Shown here piece after piece: positions 8,908-17,537 of a stretch of DNA of 64,000 bases. Within the stretch, counting starts at the first letter, position 1; the number at the start of each line of letters is the position of its first letter. The position numbers were made by a program, and so were the translations under genes. Source of the stretch: Leptolyngbya sp. Heron Island J (GTDB taxonomy: Bacteria > Cyanobacteriota > Cyanobacteriia > Phormidesmidales > Phormidesmidaceae); NCBI RefSeq assembly GCF_000482245.1, contig NZ_AWNH01000096.1:1-64000 (forward strand), in the 5' to 3' direction. The notes below the pieces were generated by a model, which saw only the letters and a program-made list of their open reading frames with translations, had not been told where the DNA came from and did not search any database.

Positions 8908-9083
8908 GGGATGGTAACGGCAGCAACATGCTCACAAAGATTCTGGAAGATTTCCTGGCTAAACATCGATATTCAGTAATGCATCTGACAACGTTTCAGG
9001 ATAATCTTGCTAAGTGTTTACATGAGCGACTAGAATTCACAGTGTATAAGGAGTGCGGGTCCACAATTAAAATAGAAAAATAG
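8908..9083 (+). pseudogene. GNAT acetyltransferase C-terminal remnant
   Basis: The frame reads RDGNGSNMLTKILEDF, then SVMHLTTFQDNLAKCLHERL and EFTVYKE before a TAG at 9081-9083. This matches the second half of a GNAT fold: a degraded acetyl-CoA loop (R-x-x-G-x-G) followed by the HLTT…N…LYERLGF segment. The N-terminal half is missing and the terminator of the cupin operon sits directly upstream, so it is a fragment. The stop is followed at once by an attC-like sequence, which is the arrangement of an integron cassette. Confidence 0.5.
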
Positions 9084-9084
9084 T

Positions 9085-9141
9085 CCGACAACGTGTTGCA
9101 CCGGAGCCGATAAGCGATATTGGTGAGCTTTAACGTTATGC
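9085..9141 (+). repeat. attC-like recombination site (weak)
   Basis: A 57-base imperfect palindrome directly after the GNAT remnant's stop. The left end is CCGACAACGT…GCACC and the right end GGTGAGC…ACGTTATGC, so the outer parts pair (AACGT with ACGTT, GCACC with GGTGAGC) around an unpaired centre. The right end GTTATGC is close to the attC R' box consensus GTTRRRY. Length and position (gene stop, site, next gene start) fit an integron cassette site, but the left box is only a partial match. Confidence 0.35.
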
Positions 9142-9156
9142 TTATGAGGGGGAAGA

Positions 9157-9399
9157 ATGAAATTGTTTTTTAAAAAACAGTCAGCTAACGAAGTCACACT
9201 GAAATGTGAGGATCTCCATTGTCAGATGTGCGTTCCAACAGTAAAACAGGCTTTACAACAGATAGATGGCATTTTAAACATAAGAGTACATCTTGGCAAA
9301 AAAACGATTGCTGTTTCGATTGATGAAAAAGCAGCGATAACCAGTGATGTACTGATAGACGCTCTAAAACCGACTGGTTACAGAGCTACTGCTCTTTAA
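9157..9399 (+). CDS. Heavy-metal-associated (HMA) domain protein
   Basis: An 80-residue protein with one HMA fold: LKCEDLHCQMCVPTVKQALQ carries the metal-binding CxxC (C22-C25) where copper chaperones have GMTCxxC, followed by IDGILNIRVHL and a C-terminal LKPTGYRA typical of the family. It probably binds copper or another soft metal as a chaperone; the Gly-Met before the first Cys is replaced by Leu-His, so specificity is uncertain. GAGGGGGAAG precedes the ATG. It follows an attC-like site and may have arrived as a cassette. The stretch 9400-9620 shows no gene. Confidence 0.8.
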   Translation: MKLFFKKQSANEVTLKCEDLHCQMCVPTVKQALQQIDGILNIRVHLGKKTIAVSIDEKAAITSDVLIDALKPTGYRATAL

Positions 9400-9620
9400 G
9401 CTAAAACACGCTGGGAAAGTGTTAAGTGATTGGACTTTCTAGTTAAACTTTATCCACGTCCAGACCAGGAGTGTTTCCGTAGAAAAATCTACAGATTTCA
9501 ATGCAGGAAAGCTACAAATAGTTAAGTTACGGCTGCTACCGGAAAGGAAACGTTAACCTCTCGTTTATTTCTAATCCCTTGTGCTATCGTCGAGATAAAG
9601 GCTCATGAAGCAATCCTCTG

Positions 9621-10214
9621 ATGATTAGGCGTTTGGCACTTAGTTTGGGACTACTGGTTAGTATCTGGTCAGCCGGTACTACCTTCGCCACTGCTGCTGA
9701 GCTGGATGTTGTTGACTCTGCCACATTGGGCACTCACCGTAATTTACCCTGGTCGGAGCCGGTGCAAATTGACGATCCGTTTGAGGGTAGCTTTATTGGG
9801 GTATTTGACCGCCATTCCTTTAGCGATCGCTTTTTGAATACAACCGCTCGCATTGAGGTGCAAAGCCTCTGGAGTCGTGATTTTATTCGAGTGCTGTCGA
9901 TTATTCGCGATCGCGACTGTCTCAGCGGGTCATTTCGTGTTTCTTCAGATCTAAGCTGCTCAGAATTTAGTAATGCTAGAAATATCATTCAACTTTTCAT
10001 CAAATTTGATGGCGATGTGTTTCAAGTTGATGGACAAAATAATGTGTTCTCAGTCAGCGATGAGTTAGCCCAGGCGTTGCAAAACGCACCAGAGACAACG
10101 CTTGATATTCGATTGGTGACTGAAAGCGGCGAAGCAATCGATAGTAAGATTGGAGAGGGCACCGTTAGAGCTTGGAAAACTGTCTATGCCACTGATCTGG
10201 CTCAGCCACTCTAA
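9621..10214 (+). CDS. Secreted hypothetical protein
   Basis: A 197-residue protein with a clear signal peptide (MIRRLALSLGLLVSIWSAGT, cleavage near ATAA-E). The mature part is beta-rich with two cysteines (DCLSG, LSCSEF), likely a disulfide. I do not recognise a catalytic motif or family. Several in-frame GCGATCGC octamers show it is native to the host rather than newly acquired. It is convergent with the MFS gene, whose stop lies 15 bases beyond. Confidence 0.7.
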   Translation: MIRRLALSLGLLVSIWSAGTTFATAAELDVVDSATLGTHRNLPWSEPVQIDDPFEGSFIGVFDRHSFSDRFLNTTARIEVQSLWSRDFIRVLSIIRDRDCLSGSFRVSSDLSCSEFSNARNIIQLFIKFDGDVFQVDGQNNVFSVSDELAQALQNAPETTLDIRLVTESGEAIDSKIGEGTVRAWKTVYATDLAQPL

Positions 10215-10229
10215 GACAGCATTTGTACA

Positions 10230-11429
10230 TCAATTCCGTGACAAATTGGCCAAACTTCCTGACTCTAATGACGATAAATGTATTCGCATTAGTAACAATG
10301 CTGCTATAACAGCAGTAACAGAACTGACATAAAAAGGAGCGGCTACTGATACTGTTGCATAGAGCCAGCCAGCTATGAGACTGGCGGGTAGTGCGGCCAA
10401 GCCAACTACCATGTGAAAGGTGCCGGTTTCAGCGCCTCGTCGATTTGGATGTACCAGATCGGCAACAAATGCTTTTTGGACACCCCGCGTTAAAGTGCCA
10501 TAGAGACCGTACAACATAAACAGTAACCAAATAACAGCAGGAGTCTCGGCTCGGGCGAATCCAAGATAGGTGATAGCAAAGACAAGATATCCACTGACTA
10601 GTAGCGGTCGTCGCCCTATTTGGTCAGATAGACGACCGGCGATCAGTCCTAATCCAACGGCTACCAGGTTAAAAGCTGCGTATAGTAACAGAAGTGTTGG
10701 GCCGGTAAAGCTTAAATCTTGGGCTCGTAATAACAGAAAAACATCCGATGAATTTCCTAAACTAAAGAGGGTAACGGCTAGTAAATACTGTCGATAGGTG
10801 GGGCTTAATCCTCGTAATGTAAATTGGGGCCGTGCTTTTCTAGTTTGGGGACGTTGTTCTTTGACCTGAGTTAGTAAGATCAAAACACCCAGGAGAGCTG
10901 GGAAAAATGCGATCGCAAACACGCCTCGATAATTTCCTACAGAGTGTTGCAAAAAAACAAAACCCACCAGCGGTCCCAGCACTTCACCCACCGTTTCCAA
11001 ACTATGGTGCAAGCCAAATGCCTGTCCCCGTTGAGCAACAGTACAATTCTCAACAATTAGAACATCTCGTGGTGCAGCTCGTAGTCCTTTGCCAATTCGA
11101 TCAAACAAACGTGCCCCTAACACATGGACCCAGGTGCCTGACAGAGCTAACCCAAGTTTAGACAAAGCCCCTAAGCTATAACCGGCCAACGCAAATGGTT
11201 TGCGCCGACCGGCCCAGTCCGATAGCCAGCCAGAGTATAGTTTCAAAATACTGGCCGCGCTCTCAGCAATCCCCTCGATAATTCCCACTGTCCACACTGG
11301 AGCACCCAACATGCTCGTCAAGAAAAAAGGTGTTAGTGGATACACCATCTTGCTGGCAAAATCAGTCAGCAAGCTTACCCAGCCTAGAGCTTGAACGGTC
11401 CGTGTCAGCTTACGTGATTGATTAGTCAT
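10230..11429 (-). CDS. MFS transporter
   Basis: A 399-residue permease with twelve predicted membrane helices. The cytoplasmic loop 2-3 carries GWLSDWAGRRKPFAL, the MFS signature G-x-x-x-D-x-x-G-R-R/K, and the second half repeats it (GRLSDQIGRRPLLV). A conserved block GARLFDRIGKGLRAAPRDVL is typical of a bacterial MFS subgroup of unknown substrate. It follows the Mn-exporter gene on the same strand after a hairpin at 11463, so it may or may not be in the same transcript. Confidence 0.88.
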   Translation of the reverse strand: MTNQSRKLTRTVQALGWVSLLTDFASKMVYPLTPFFLTSMLGAPVWTVGIIEGIAESAASILKLYSGWLSDWAGRRKPFALAGYSLGALSKLGLALSGTWVHVLGARLFDRIGKGLRAAPRDVLIVENCTVAQRGQAFGLHHSLETVGEVLGPLVGFVFLQHSVGNYRGVFAIAFFPALLGVLILLTQVKEQRPQTRKARPQFTLRGLSPTYRQYLLAVTLFSLGNSSDVFLLLRAQDLSFTGPTLLLLYAAFNLVAVGLGLIAGRLSDQIGRRPLLVSGYLVFAITYLGFARAETPAVIWLLFMLYGLYGTLTRGVQKAFVADLVHPNRRGAETGTFHMVVGLAALPASLIAGWLYATVSVAAPFYVSSVTAVIAALLLMRIHLSSLESGSLANLSRN

Positions 11430-11462
11430 AAATCCTACTGGGGGTTCTCAGGATGAAGTAGC

Positions 11463-11493
11463 AGGGGGATAAGGTGATCTGTCCTATCCCCCT
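11463..11493 (-). terminator. Hairpin between GDT1-type and MFS genes
   Basis: AGGGGGATA at 11463-11471 pairs with TATCCCCCT at 11485-11493 (9 pairs, 13-base loop). It lies 12 bases past the stop of the exporter gene. No T-run follows, so it may be an attenuator or processing site rather than a full terminator. Confidence 0.4.
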
Positions 11494-11504
11494 ACCCTCA
11501 AAAA

Positions 11505-12116
11505 TTAAGCTTGAGGCATGAACAGAGCCAAGCTGCCAAACAGTAAAAACAGTCCTCCACCTAATGCAGTCAGTGTACGTTCTGAAACCTTTCCACAGAG
11601 CCAACGGCCACAGTTGGTGGCAATAGCTGCACAAATAGCATGGCCCAGGACGGCACCCATCACTACTCCGACAGGTGGATTGGCTGCGGCCAGAGCAATG
11701 GTAGCAATTTGGGTGCGATCGCCCCACTCAGCGACAAAGGTTAATCCAAAGGCTTCCGCCATAATCGCCAGGGGAGTTTCTTTGGGTTTTCTCTGCTCTG
11801 CCTTCTGCACTGCCTCAGCAGCATCTTTCTCTTCCGAGCCTGTTTCGCGCATCTGACTGGCCTGATATAGCAGCCGAACACCAAAGATGATGAATAAACT
11901 AATCTCAGCCCATTTCACGATTGCATCAGGTAAAAGTGTGGCCACCTGCCCCATTAGCACTGATAGCAACGTCATCAACGCTAACGCTCCCACCGCCCCT
12001 GCAAATACCCAACGGCGACGATGGCGCATGGCTAAAATAGCAGCGATAAAAAAAGTCTTATCGCCTAGCTCAGAGACAGTAATCAATAACAGACTGGCCG
12101 TAAATGCAGCTAGCAT
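11505..12116 (-). CDS. GDT1/TMEM165 (UPF0016) family Mn2+ exporter, Mnx-like
   Basis: A 203-residue membrane protein from the ATG at 12116 (MLAAFTASLL); a GTG at 12182 would add 22 residues not typical of the family. It has both hallmark motifs, ELGDKT (16-21) and EWGDRT (130-135), each within a three-helix half, with a Lys/Glu-rich loop between. Cyanobacterial members (Synechocystis Mnx/Hmx1) move Mn2+ across thylakoid or plasma membranes to protect the cytoplasm and supply photosystem II. The preceding yybP-ykoY riboswitch supports manganese control. Confidence 0.93.
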   Translation of the reverse strand: MLAAFTASLLLITVSELGDKTFFIAAILAMRHRRRWVFAGAVGALALMTLLSVLMGQVATLLPDAIVKWAEISLFIIFGVRLLYQASQMRETGSEEKDAAEAVQKAEQRKPKETPLAIMAEAFGLTFVAEWGDRTQIATIALAAANPPVGVVMGAVLGHAICAAIATNCGRWLCGKVSERTLTALGGGLFLLFGSLALFMPQA

Positions 12117-12176
12117 CCTTTCAAATTCCTCAGATCGCAACGGTCTCTGACACGAATTTGACGAGGCACAAGACTC

Positions 12177-12204
12177 CACCAAATCCGCGTCAGCAGATTT
12201 AGTG
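12177..12204 (-). promoter_or_regulatory. Riboswitch expression-platform hairpin
   Basis: On the minus strand CACTAAATCTGC pairs with GCGGATTTGGTG (12 pairs counting G-U) around TGAC. Its 5' arm starts with the CAC of CCTTCAC, which is the 3' strand of the aptamer's basal helix P1, so forming this hairpin should compete with P1. No T-run follows. Confidence 0.5.
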
Positions 12205-12312
12205 AAGGTCTCGCTAATGACTAGTGGAAATTCCCTATCATTCTCTGAACCAGGCTCATCACCAGTATGTTGATTCAGAGATGTCGGCTAAACCGATAGC
12301 TACTCCCCTTCG
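12201..12312 (-). promoter_or_regulatory. yybP-ykoY manganese riboswitch aptamer
   Basis: On the minus strand the leader reads GAAGGGGAGTAGCTATCGG, then CGACATC, CAACATACTGGTGATGAG, and near the 3' end TTAGCGAGACCTTCAC. These are the conserved blocks of the yybP-ykoY class (Rfam RF00080): GGGGAGUAGC, CAACAUAC and AGCRAGACCUU, with P1 formed by GAAGG and CCTTC. Members sense Mn2+ and raise expression of Mn exporters, matching the GDT1-type gene downstream. A TATAAT at 12319-12324 places the predicted transcript start at the first aptamer bases. Confidence 0.92.
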
Positions 12313-12318
12313 AGAAGG

Positions 12319-12324
12319 ATTATA
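12319..12324 (-). promoter_or_regulatory. -10 promoter element of the riboswitch leader
   Basis: A perfect TATAAT on the minus strand, seven bases before the aptamer's 5' end. No convincing -35 hexamer is visible at the proper distance. Confidence 0.55.
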
Positions 12325-12414
12325 CGACAAATAGGGTCTTTATGATTTTTAATTGCATGATTTCCTATAAAATACATACACAAATGAAAAATATTAGCAT
12401 TATGTCAGCAGGAC

Positions 12415-13437
12415 ATGGCCGACCTTGCCCTTACATTTTCCACCAGTAACCTTAGTGAAATGTTTGCCGAGGCGCAGCAGCAAACCGGTGCGGCCTGCCA
12501 GTCTAATGTACGTGAGTCTGTCTACACCTTAGAGAAACCCTTTGGTCGATTAACCTATCGCTGTATTCGCTTAAGGGAGGGGTTAGAACTATCCATTAAC
12601 CAGTTGCAGCTAGAAGAGAATCTTCGAGTGATTCAAACAACCCAAAATTACTCAGCTTTGGGGCTGAGTTTTTGCATTATGGGAGAGTTTCAAGGACAAT
12701 ATAAAGGTTCATCAGCGGTGCAGTGTGCAGGACCGAGTAAAAATTTTCTGGGCCTTTCCCAAGGCGATTTTAGGTGTATTACTGACTATTCTGCCAAGCA
12801 TCCCATTTCGATGCTGACCATCAATGTTTCACCAGAGTGGTTGGGGGAGCTTTGTCCTGAAACCTTTGAACGTAAGAGTCTGGGTAAAACCGTCAATGTC
12901 CAAACCTCCCAAGCAGAAATTCTCGGCACCGTTGGCTGGACGACGCCCACTATGTTAGCGGCGGTACAACAAATTTTAGCCTGTCCCTACCAGGGTAAGG
13001 TGAAACAGCTTTATCTAGAAAGCAAGACTCTGGAGCTGCTCGCACTCAAACTAGAACAAATGGGACAGCCAGAGTTATCGAATGACAACAAAATTACTCT
13101 AAAAACCGATGATGTCCACCGTCTTTACCAGGCCAGGAAAATTTTGCTGACAGACCTTGAGCATCCCCCATCAATTATAGAATTAGCGAGGCGGGTGGGG
13201 ATCAACGACTTTAAGCTGAAGCGAGGCTTTCGTCAGATTTTTGGGACCACCGTATTTGGCTGTCTGTATGACTATCGTATGGAACGGGCCAAACAACTTT
13301 TGGATACCCATAATTTAAAGGTGGCTCAGATTGCCCAAACGGTAGGTTATGCAAATCCGAGTCAGTTTTCAGCAGCATTTAAGCGAAAATTTGGCTTTTC
13401 GCCTAAATACTATAGAAGCCAGCAGCAGGCACTGTAA
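12415..13437 (+). CDS. AraC-family regulator, PchR-like
   Basis: A 340-residue regulator closely related to those at 3841 and 31642. The sensing part (1-230) includes the shared block QQILACPYQGKVKQLYLESK and LELLAL; the C-terminal double helix-turn-helix holds IIELARRVGINDFKLKRGFR, TTVFGCLYDYRMERA and IAQTVGYANPSQFSAAF. It probably senses a ferric siderophore and activates the TonB receptor that starts 116 bases downstream on the same strand. AGCAGGAC overlaps the ribosome-binding position at a short spacing. It is divergent from the Mn riboswitch leader. Confidence 0.92.
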   Translation: MADLALTFSTSNLSEMFAEAQQQTGAACQSNVRESVYTLEKPFGRLTYRCIRLREGLELSINQLQLEENLRVIQTTQNYSALGLSFCIMGEFQGQYKGSSAVQCAGPSKNFLGLSQGDFRCITDYSAKHPISMLTINVSPEWLGELCPETFERKSLGKTVNVQTSQAEILGTVGWTTPTMLAAVQQILACPYQGKVKQLYLESKTLELLALKLEQMGQPELSNDNKITLKTDDVHRLYQARKILLTDLEHPPSIIELARRVGINDFKLKRGFRQIFGTTVFGCLYDYRMERAKQLLDTHNLKVAQIAQTVGYANPSQFSAAFKRKFGFSPKYYRSQQQAL

Positions 13438-13553
13438 TCTATGGCCTAGTAGGTCCGTGCCCACCTTACAGATAAAAACACTCCCGCTTGGGGTTAAATA
13501 AACTCCGTTTCGGAGTTGAATTGTGTAAACACTATTGCGTATGTTTCTCAATT

Positions 13554-16025
13554 ATGCCTTGGAGTGTGAGGAAATTGAGAACGATAGACGGTATGGCTTG
13601 GGGCGGCGTCATCGCAGTCATGGCAGCTGCACCTGTGAGCGCGTCGGTGGTGCAGGTCAGCGAGGTCAGGGTGAATCCGATTGAGGATGGGGTGGAAATT
13701 GTCCTGGTATTAGCAGACGGTGGTGAGCTAGAAGTATTGCCATCCCAAGATGGGGCGAGCTGGATTGCTAATATTTCCAACGCTCAGCTCAGTGAAGGCT
13801 TTGAGCAATTGAGTGTGACAGCAGGGATTGCGCAGGTTTCGGTGCAACCTTTGGATGACAATACTATCCGGGTGAGCGTGGTCGGTGAAAATGGAACGCC
13901 CGTGGGAATGGTGGATCAGAGAGATCGCAATCTCATCCTTACTATTACTCCGATCGAGTCAGCCGGAGAGGACCCACTACGCCTGGTAGTCATTGGCGAA
14001 ACCGAGGGCAGCGACTATTTTGCTCCCCGTGCCAACACTGCCACTCGTACCGATACCCCTTTGCTGGATATTCCCCAGGCGGTGCAGGTGATTCCTGAGC
14101 AGGTGTTGGACGACCGGCAGGTGAGCGACCTGGACGAAGCGTTGGAAAATGTTAGCGGTGTGGTAGCTGACAATAGCGAAGGCGCGGGCGTTGAGTTTAG
14201 CCTGCGGGGGTTTCAGGGCGCACGAGTGTTACGTAACGGCTTTAATGTGGCTGGAGGAGATCCGTTATCAAGCATATTGGCTTTGCCGGAGGTGGCGAAT
14301 CTGGAGCAGATTGAGGTGCTCAAGGGGCCGTCGTCGATTCTCTATGGTGAAATTCAGCCCGGTGGGGTGATTAACCTGGTGACCAAGCGCCCCACGGCGG
14401 AGCCCCTATATAACCTTGAGCTACAGGCTGGCAGCCTCAGCTTCTTTCGGCCTCAGCTAGATATTTCTGATCAGGTAGCGCCAGATGTCCGCTATCGGCT
14501 GAATTTCTTGGTGGAATGGGACGATGGCTTTCGTGATTTTGACCAGGAGATTGAGCGGGAGTTTGTTGCGCCGGTGGTGACCTGGGATATTGGTGACAAC
14601 ACCAACCTCACGGTTGATTTAGAGTACCTCACCGACGAACGTCCCTTTGACACTGGCCTGCTAGCCGTGGGCGATGACGTGATCGATGTGCCCCAGGACC
14701 GGGTAGTGGGTGAACTTGAGGATGTCGTAGAGCGCAGTTTCTTTAGTACGGGCTACGAGCTAAATCATCGGTTTAGTGAGAACTGGTCTGTGCGCAATGC
14801 CTTTCGCTACAGCAGTCAAAACTATGATTCTAATGCCTTTTTTCCCCTGGTCTTTGATGAAACGACCGGTTTGGTGGCCCGCCTGAATAGTGCTACTGAC
14901 TGGTACCAGGACTATGCAGGGGTACAAACTGATTTGGTCGGCAAATTTGAGACCGGCAGCATTGACCACACCTTGCTATTGGGGTTGGACTACAGCCGCA
15001 GTCGTGCCGACATTGTTGCCCTGATCGATCCGCCAATCCCTACGAATCTGGCACCGATTAACATTTTTGATCCGGTCTATGGTCTGGCCCAACGCCGTTC
15101 ATTTGATGAACTCTCAGCGGCAGCCAGGATACAGGAGGTCAACACGACGCGGTTTGGAGTATTTCTACAGGATCAGATTAGTTTCTCTGATGCCCTCAAG
15201 TTAGTAGCTGGGATTCGCTATGAGACTGTAGAACAAGATCTCACTAATGGGCAGGCGCTGTTTGACCCACTTGGCCGTTCCGTTAGTCAGAATGTGGACG
15301 ATTTTACGCCACGACTGGGGTTGGTGTATCAGCCTATCCCCGAGCTGGCAATCTATGGCAGCTATTCTCGTTCCTTTGTCCCCAGCGGTTCCACAGACAT
15401 TGCCGGAGATTTTCTCGCACCTGAAGAAGGAGAAGGCTACGAAATCGGTTTAAAAACAGAACTGTGGGACCAGCGGCTGATTGCGACATTGGCTTATTTT
15501 GATATTACTAAGCGCAATGTAGCGACCCCCGATCCTGATGCACCTGCATTTTTGAATGCTGCGATCGCAACCGGAGAACAACGCAGTCAGGGCCTTGAAC
15601 TCGATATCGCTGGTGAGATTTTACCTGGCTGGAATCTAATCGCCAACTACGCCTACACCGATGCCAGAATTACCGAAGACAACCAATTCCCCGAGGGCAA
15701 TGGTCTTGTCGGCATCCCCGAACACAGTGCTGGCTTATGGACCACCTACACATTTCAAACCGGTGCCTTAGAAGGGTTAGGATTTGGTCTTGGCTTTAAC
15801 TATGTGGGCGAACGCCCTGGTGACTTGGCCGATAGTTTTAGGTTAGATGACTATTTCACCACCGATGCGGCAATTTCCTATGGGCAAGAGAATTGGCAGC
15901 TAGCGCTGAATTTTAAAAATCTTTTTGATGTTGATTTTATTCAGGGCATTCCGATTTCGAGAACACGGGGAATTGAACCGGGTGATCCGTTTACCGTTGT
16001 TGGGTCTATTGCGTTTGAATTTTAA
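13554..16025 (+). CDS. TonB-dependent siderophore receptor with AMIN domain
   Basis: An 823-residue receptor from the ATG at 13554 (MPWSVRKLRTIDG). After the signal peptide (to about VSA) an AMIN domain spans residues ~30-135 (VVQVSEVRVNPIEDGVEIVL); AMIN domains bind peptidoglycan or periplasmic partners, and their fusion to TonB receptors is a cyanobacterial habit. A TonB-box-like DPLRLVVIGE precedes the plug (DIPQAVQVIPEQVL, QIEVLKGPSSILYGEIQPGG). The barrel ends in a terminal Phe (SIAFEF). It is followed after 23 bases by an MFS siderophore-permease-like gene. Confidence 0.95.
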   Translation: MPWSVRKLRTIDGMAWGGVIAVMAAAPVSASVVQVSEVRVNPIEDGVEIVLVLADGGELEVLPSQDGASWIANISNAQLSEGFEQLSVTAGIAQVSVQPLDDNTIRVSVVGENGTPVGMVDQRDRNLILTITPIESAGEDPLRLVVIGETEGSDYFAPRANTATRTDTPLLDIPQAVQVIPEQVLDDRQVSDLDEALENVSGVVADNSEGAGVEFSLRGFQGARVLRNGFNVAGGDPLSSILALPEVANLEQIEVLKGPSSILYGEIQPGGVINLVTKRPTAEPLYNLELQAGSLSFFRPQLDISDQVAPDVRYRLNFLVEWDDGFRDFDQEIEREFVAPVVTWDIGDNTNLTVDLEYLTDERPFDTGLLAVGDDVIDVPQDRVVGELEDVVERSFFSTGYELNHRFSENWSVRNAFRYSSQNYDSNAFFPLVFDETTGLVARLNSATDWYQDYAGVQTDLVGKFETGSIDHTLLLGLDYSRSRADIVALIDPPIPTNLAPINIFDPVYGLAQRRSFDELSAAARIQEVNTTRFGVFLQDQISFSDALKLVAGIRYETVEQDLTNGQALFDPLGRSVSQNVDDFTPRLGLVYQPIPELAIYGSYSRSFVPSGSTDIAGDFLAPEEGEGYEIGLKTELWDQRLIATLAYFDITKRNVATPDPDAPAFLNAAIATGEQRSQGLELDIAGEILPGWNLIANYAYTDARITEDNQFPEGNGLVGIPEHSAGLWTTYTFQTGALEGLGFGLGFNYVGERPGDLADSFRLDDYFTTDAAISYGQENWQLALNFKNLFDVDFIQGIPISRTRGIEPGDPFTVVGSIAFEF

Positions 16026-16048
16026 TTTCCCTATCGGAGTACAAGGGT

Positions 16049-17311
16049 GTGCCTTCAAAACAAACTCTTCAAAAATTTATTCTTCTGGGCAGCTTATATC
16101 TGTCCCAGTTTATGCCATTCTGGTTTTTATCTCAGGCTCTACCCGTCCTCTTGCGACAGCAGGGCATGTCCCTAGAAGCCATTGGCCTCTTACCACTGGT
16201 GGCCATTGCCATTGCGTTTAAGTTTCTCTGGTCGCCGCTAATTGATCGCTATAGCTATGCTCGCTGGGGTCACTATCGTTTCTGGATAATCTTGTTCCAG
16301 CTGTTAGTAGTGGCGATTACGGTTGTCTGTAGCCTGCTTAATTTAGAAACCCAGCTGCCGTTTATCCTGTTGGGGCTGGCTATAATGGGTACCTGTTGCG
16401 CCAGTCAAGATATTGCCACGGATGCTTTGGCAGTAAGACTATTAGAGCCTTATGAGCGAGGAATGGGTAATGCGGTTCAAGGGATTGGCGGTGCTTTAGG
16501 TAGAATGATCGGCGGTGGCGGTATGCTGATTTTGCTCAATCGCTGGGGCTGGACCAATAGTTTGTTGAGCTTAGCCGCTGTGATGGTGATTGCTCTGGTG
16601 CCGGTCTTGATTTATCGTGAACCCCACCGCAAGATTTCTGAGACAAATACTGTATTTGGGCAACAAAACTACTTCAAGGTTTTTATTAAGTTTGTACAGC
16701 GTCCTGGAATGGGGACTTGGCTGCTTGTTTTAGGGTTATATGCGGCTACCCATAATTTATCGGCAACAATGTTTACACCACTGCTGGTGGATGCAGGATT
16801 ATCGATGGCAGACATTGGTTCACTACAGGGTGTTTTTGGTATCAGTGTGAGCATATTGGGGACGCTGGCTGCCGGAATACTGATTGGTAAGCTGGGTCGT
16901 AAAGGGACACTGCTGGTGGCAGGTGCGATCTCATTAACCGGAATTTTGTTTTACCAGCTACCCACCTTTGGGTTTACTCAATTACCTGTTTTGTACAGCA
17001 TTGTCAGCTTTGCTTTTTTCTCATTAGGCATGGTGGGCACAACAGCATTTACCATCATGATGGATAAAAGCCGACCGGAGATGGCGGGGACAGACTATAC
17101 GCTGCAGACCTCGTTGATTGCCATAGGCAGCGTGCTATCAGCTGCTGTAAGTGGCGTTTTGGCAGAGGCGATTGGCTATCGTGGAGTGTTTGCTCTGAGT
17201 GGTGTTTTAGGCATGGTGTGTTTAGCCGTCATTGCTAAAAAACTAACATTATCGACTCATTCTGTCTCTAGGGATGAACAAATAAAGTCTCAATTAGAAA
17301 AGAGTGTTTGA
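16049..17311 (+). CDS. MFS permease, RhtX/FptX-like (siderophore uptake)
   Basis: A 420-residue permease with twelve membrane helices and a GTG start. The segment CCASQDIATDALAVRLL is shared by the AmpG/RhtX/FptX branch of the MFS; RhtX (rhizobactin) and FptX (pyochelin) carry siderophores across the inner membrane in one protein. The position 23 bases after an AMIN-TonB receptor and its PchR-like regulator mirrors the pyochelin locus, so siderophore import is the likely job. It may serve for the receptors at 1510 and 32794 as well, since no FecCD/E genes are present. The following 17312-17537 shows no gene. Confidence 0.82.
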   Translation: MPSKQTLQKFILLGSLYLSQFMPFWFLSQALPVLLRQQGMSLEAIGLLPLVAIAIAFKFLWSPLIDRYSYARWGHYRFWIILFQLLVVAITVVCSLLNLETQLPFILLGLAIMGTCCASQDIATDALAVRLLEPYERGMGNAVQGIGGALGRMIGGGGMLILLNRWGWTNSLLSLAAVMVIALVPVLIYREPHRKISETNTVFGQQNYFKVFIKFVQRPGMGTWLLVLGLYAATHNLSATMFTPLLVDAGLSMADIGSLQGVFGISVSILGTLAAGILIGKLGRKGTLLVAGAISLTGILFYQLPTFGFTQLPVLYSIVSFAFFSLGMVGTTAFTIMMDKSRPEMAGTDYTLQTSLIAIGSVLSAAVSGVLAEAIGYRGVFALSGVLGMVCLAVIAKKLTLSTHSVSRDEQIKSQLEKSV

Positions 17312-17537
17312 GACTTATCCTTAAAACAGCACATAGTTGCCGGGACATCTCTTATGGTCTATGTGGCTTGGCAATCGCCAACATCAAAGATTCCAAACAT
17401 TCTGACTCAGATTGTCCAGCTGTATCAATTACAATTCTATTCTTTGTCCAATTGTGATACTCACGGTTCACGACATCGTTCCATGTTGGCAACTTCAAAG
17501 AACTTTATCAGGGTGTCGCCAGCATAAATTGAAAAGA

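Noticed and set aside
11422-11727. 101-codon minus-strand frame overlapping the GDT1-type exporter gene
   Set aside because: It lies in another frame of the exporter gene, which has both family motifs; Cys-rich nonsense composition.
13501-13517. AACTCCG-TTT-CGGAGTT palindrome before the second TonB receptor as a terminator of the AraC gene
   Set aside because: Stem of only seven pairs with no T-run, and the downstream gene needs read-through or its own promoter nearby; function cannot be decided.
17421-17465. Inverted repeat GTATCA…CAATT / AATTGTGATAC as a terminator of the MFS gene
   Set aside because: Bulged, AT-rich and without a T-run; too weak to annotate.
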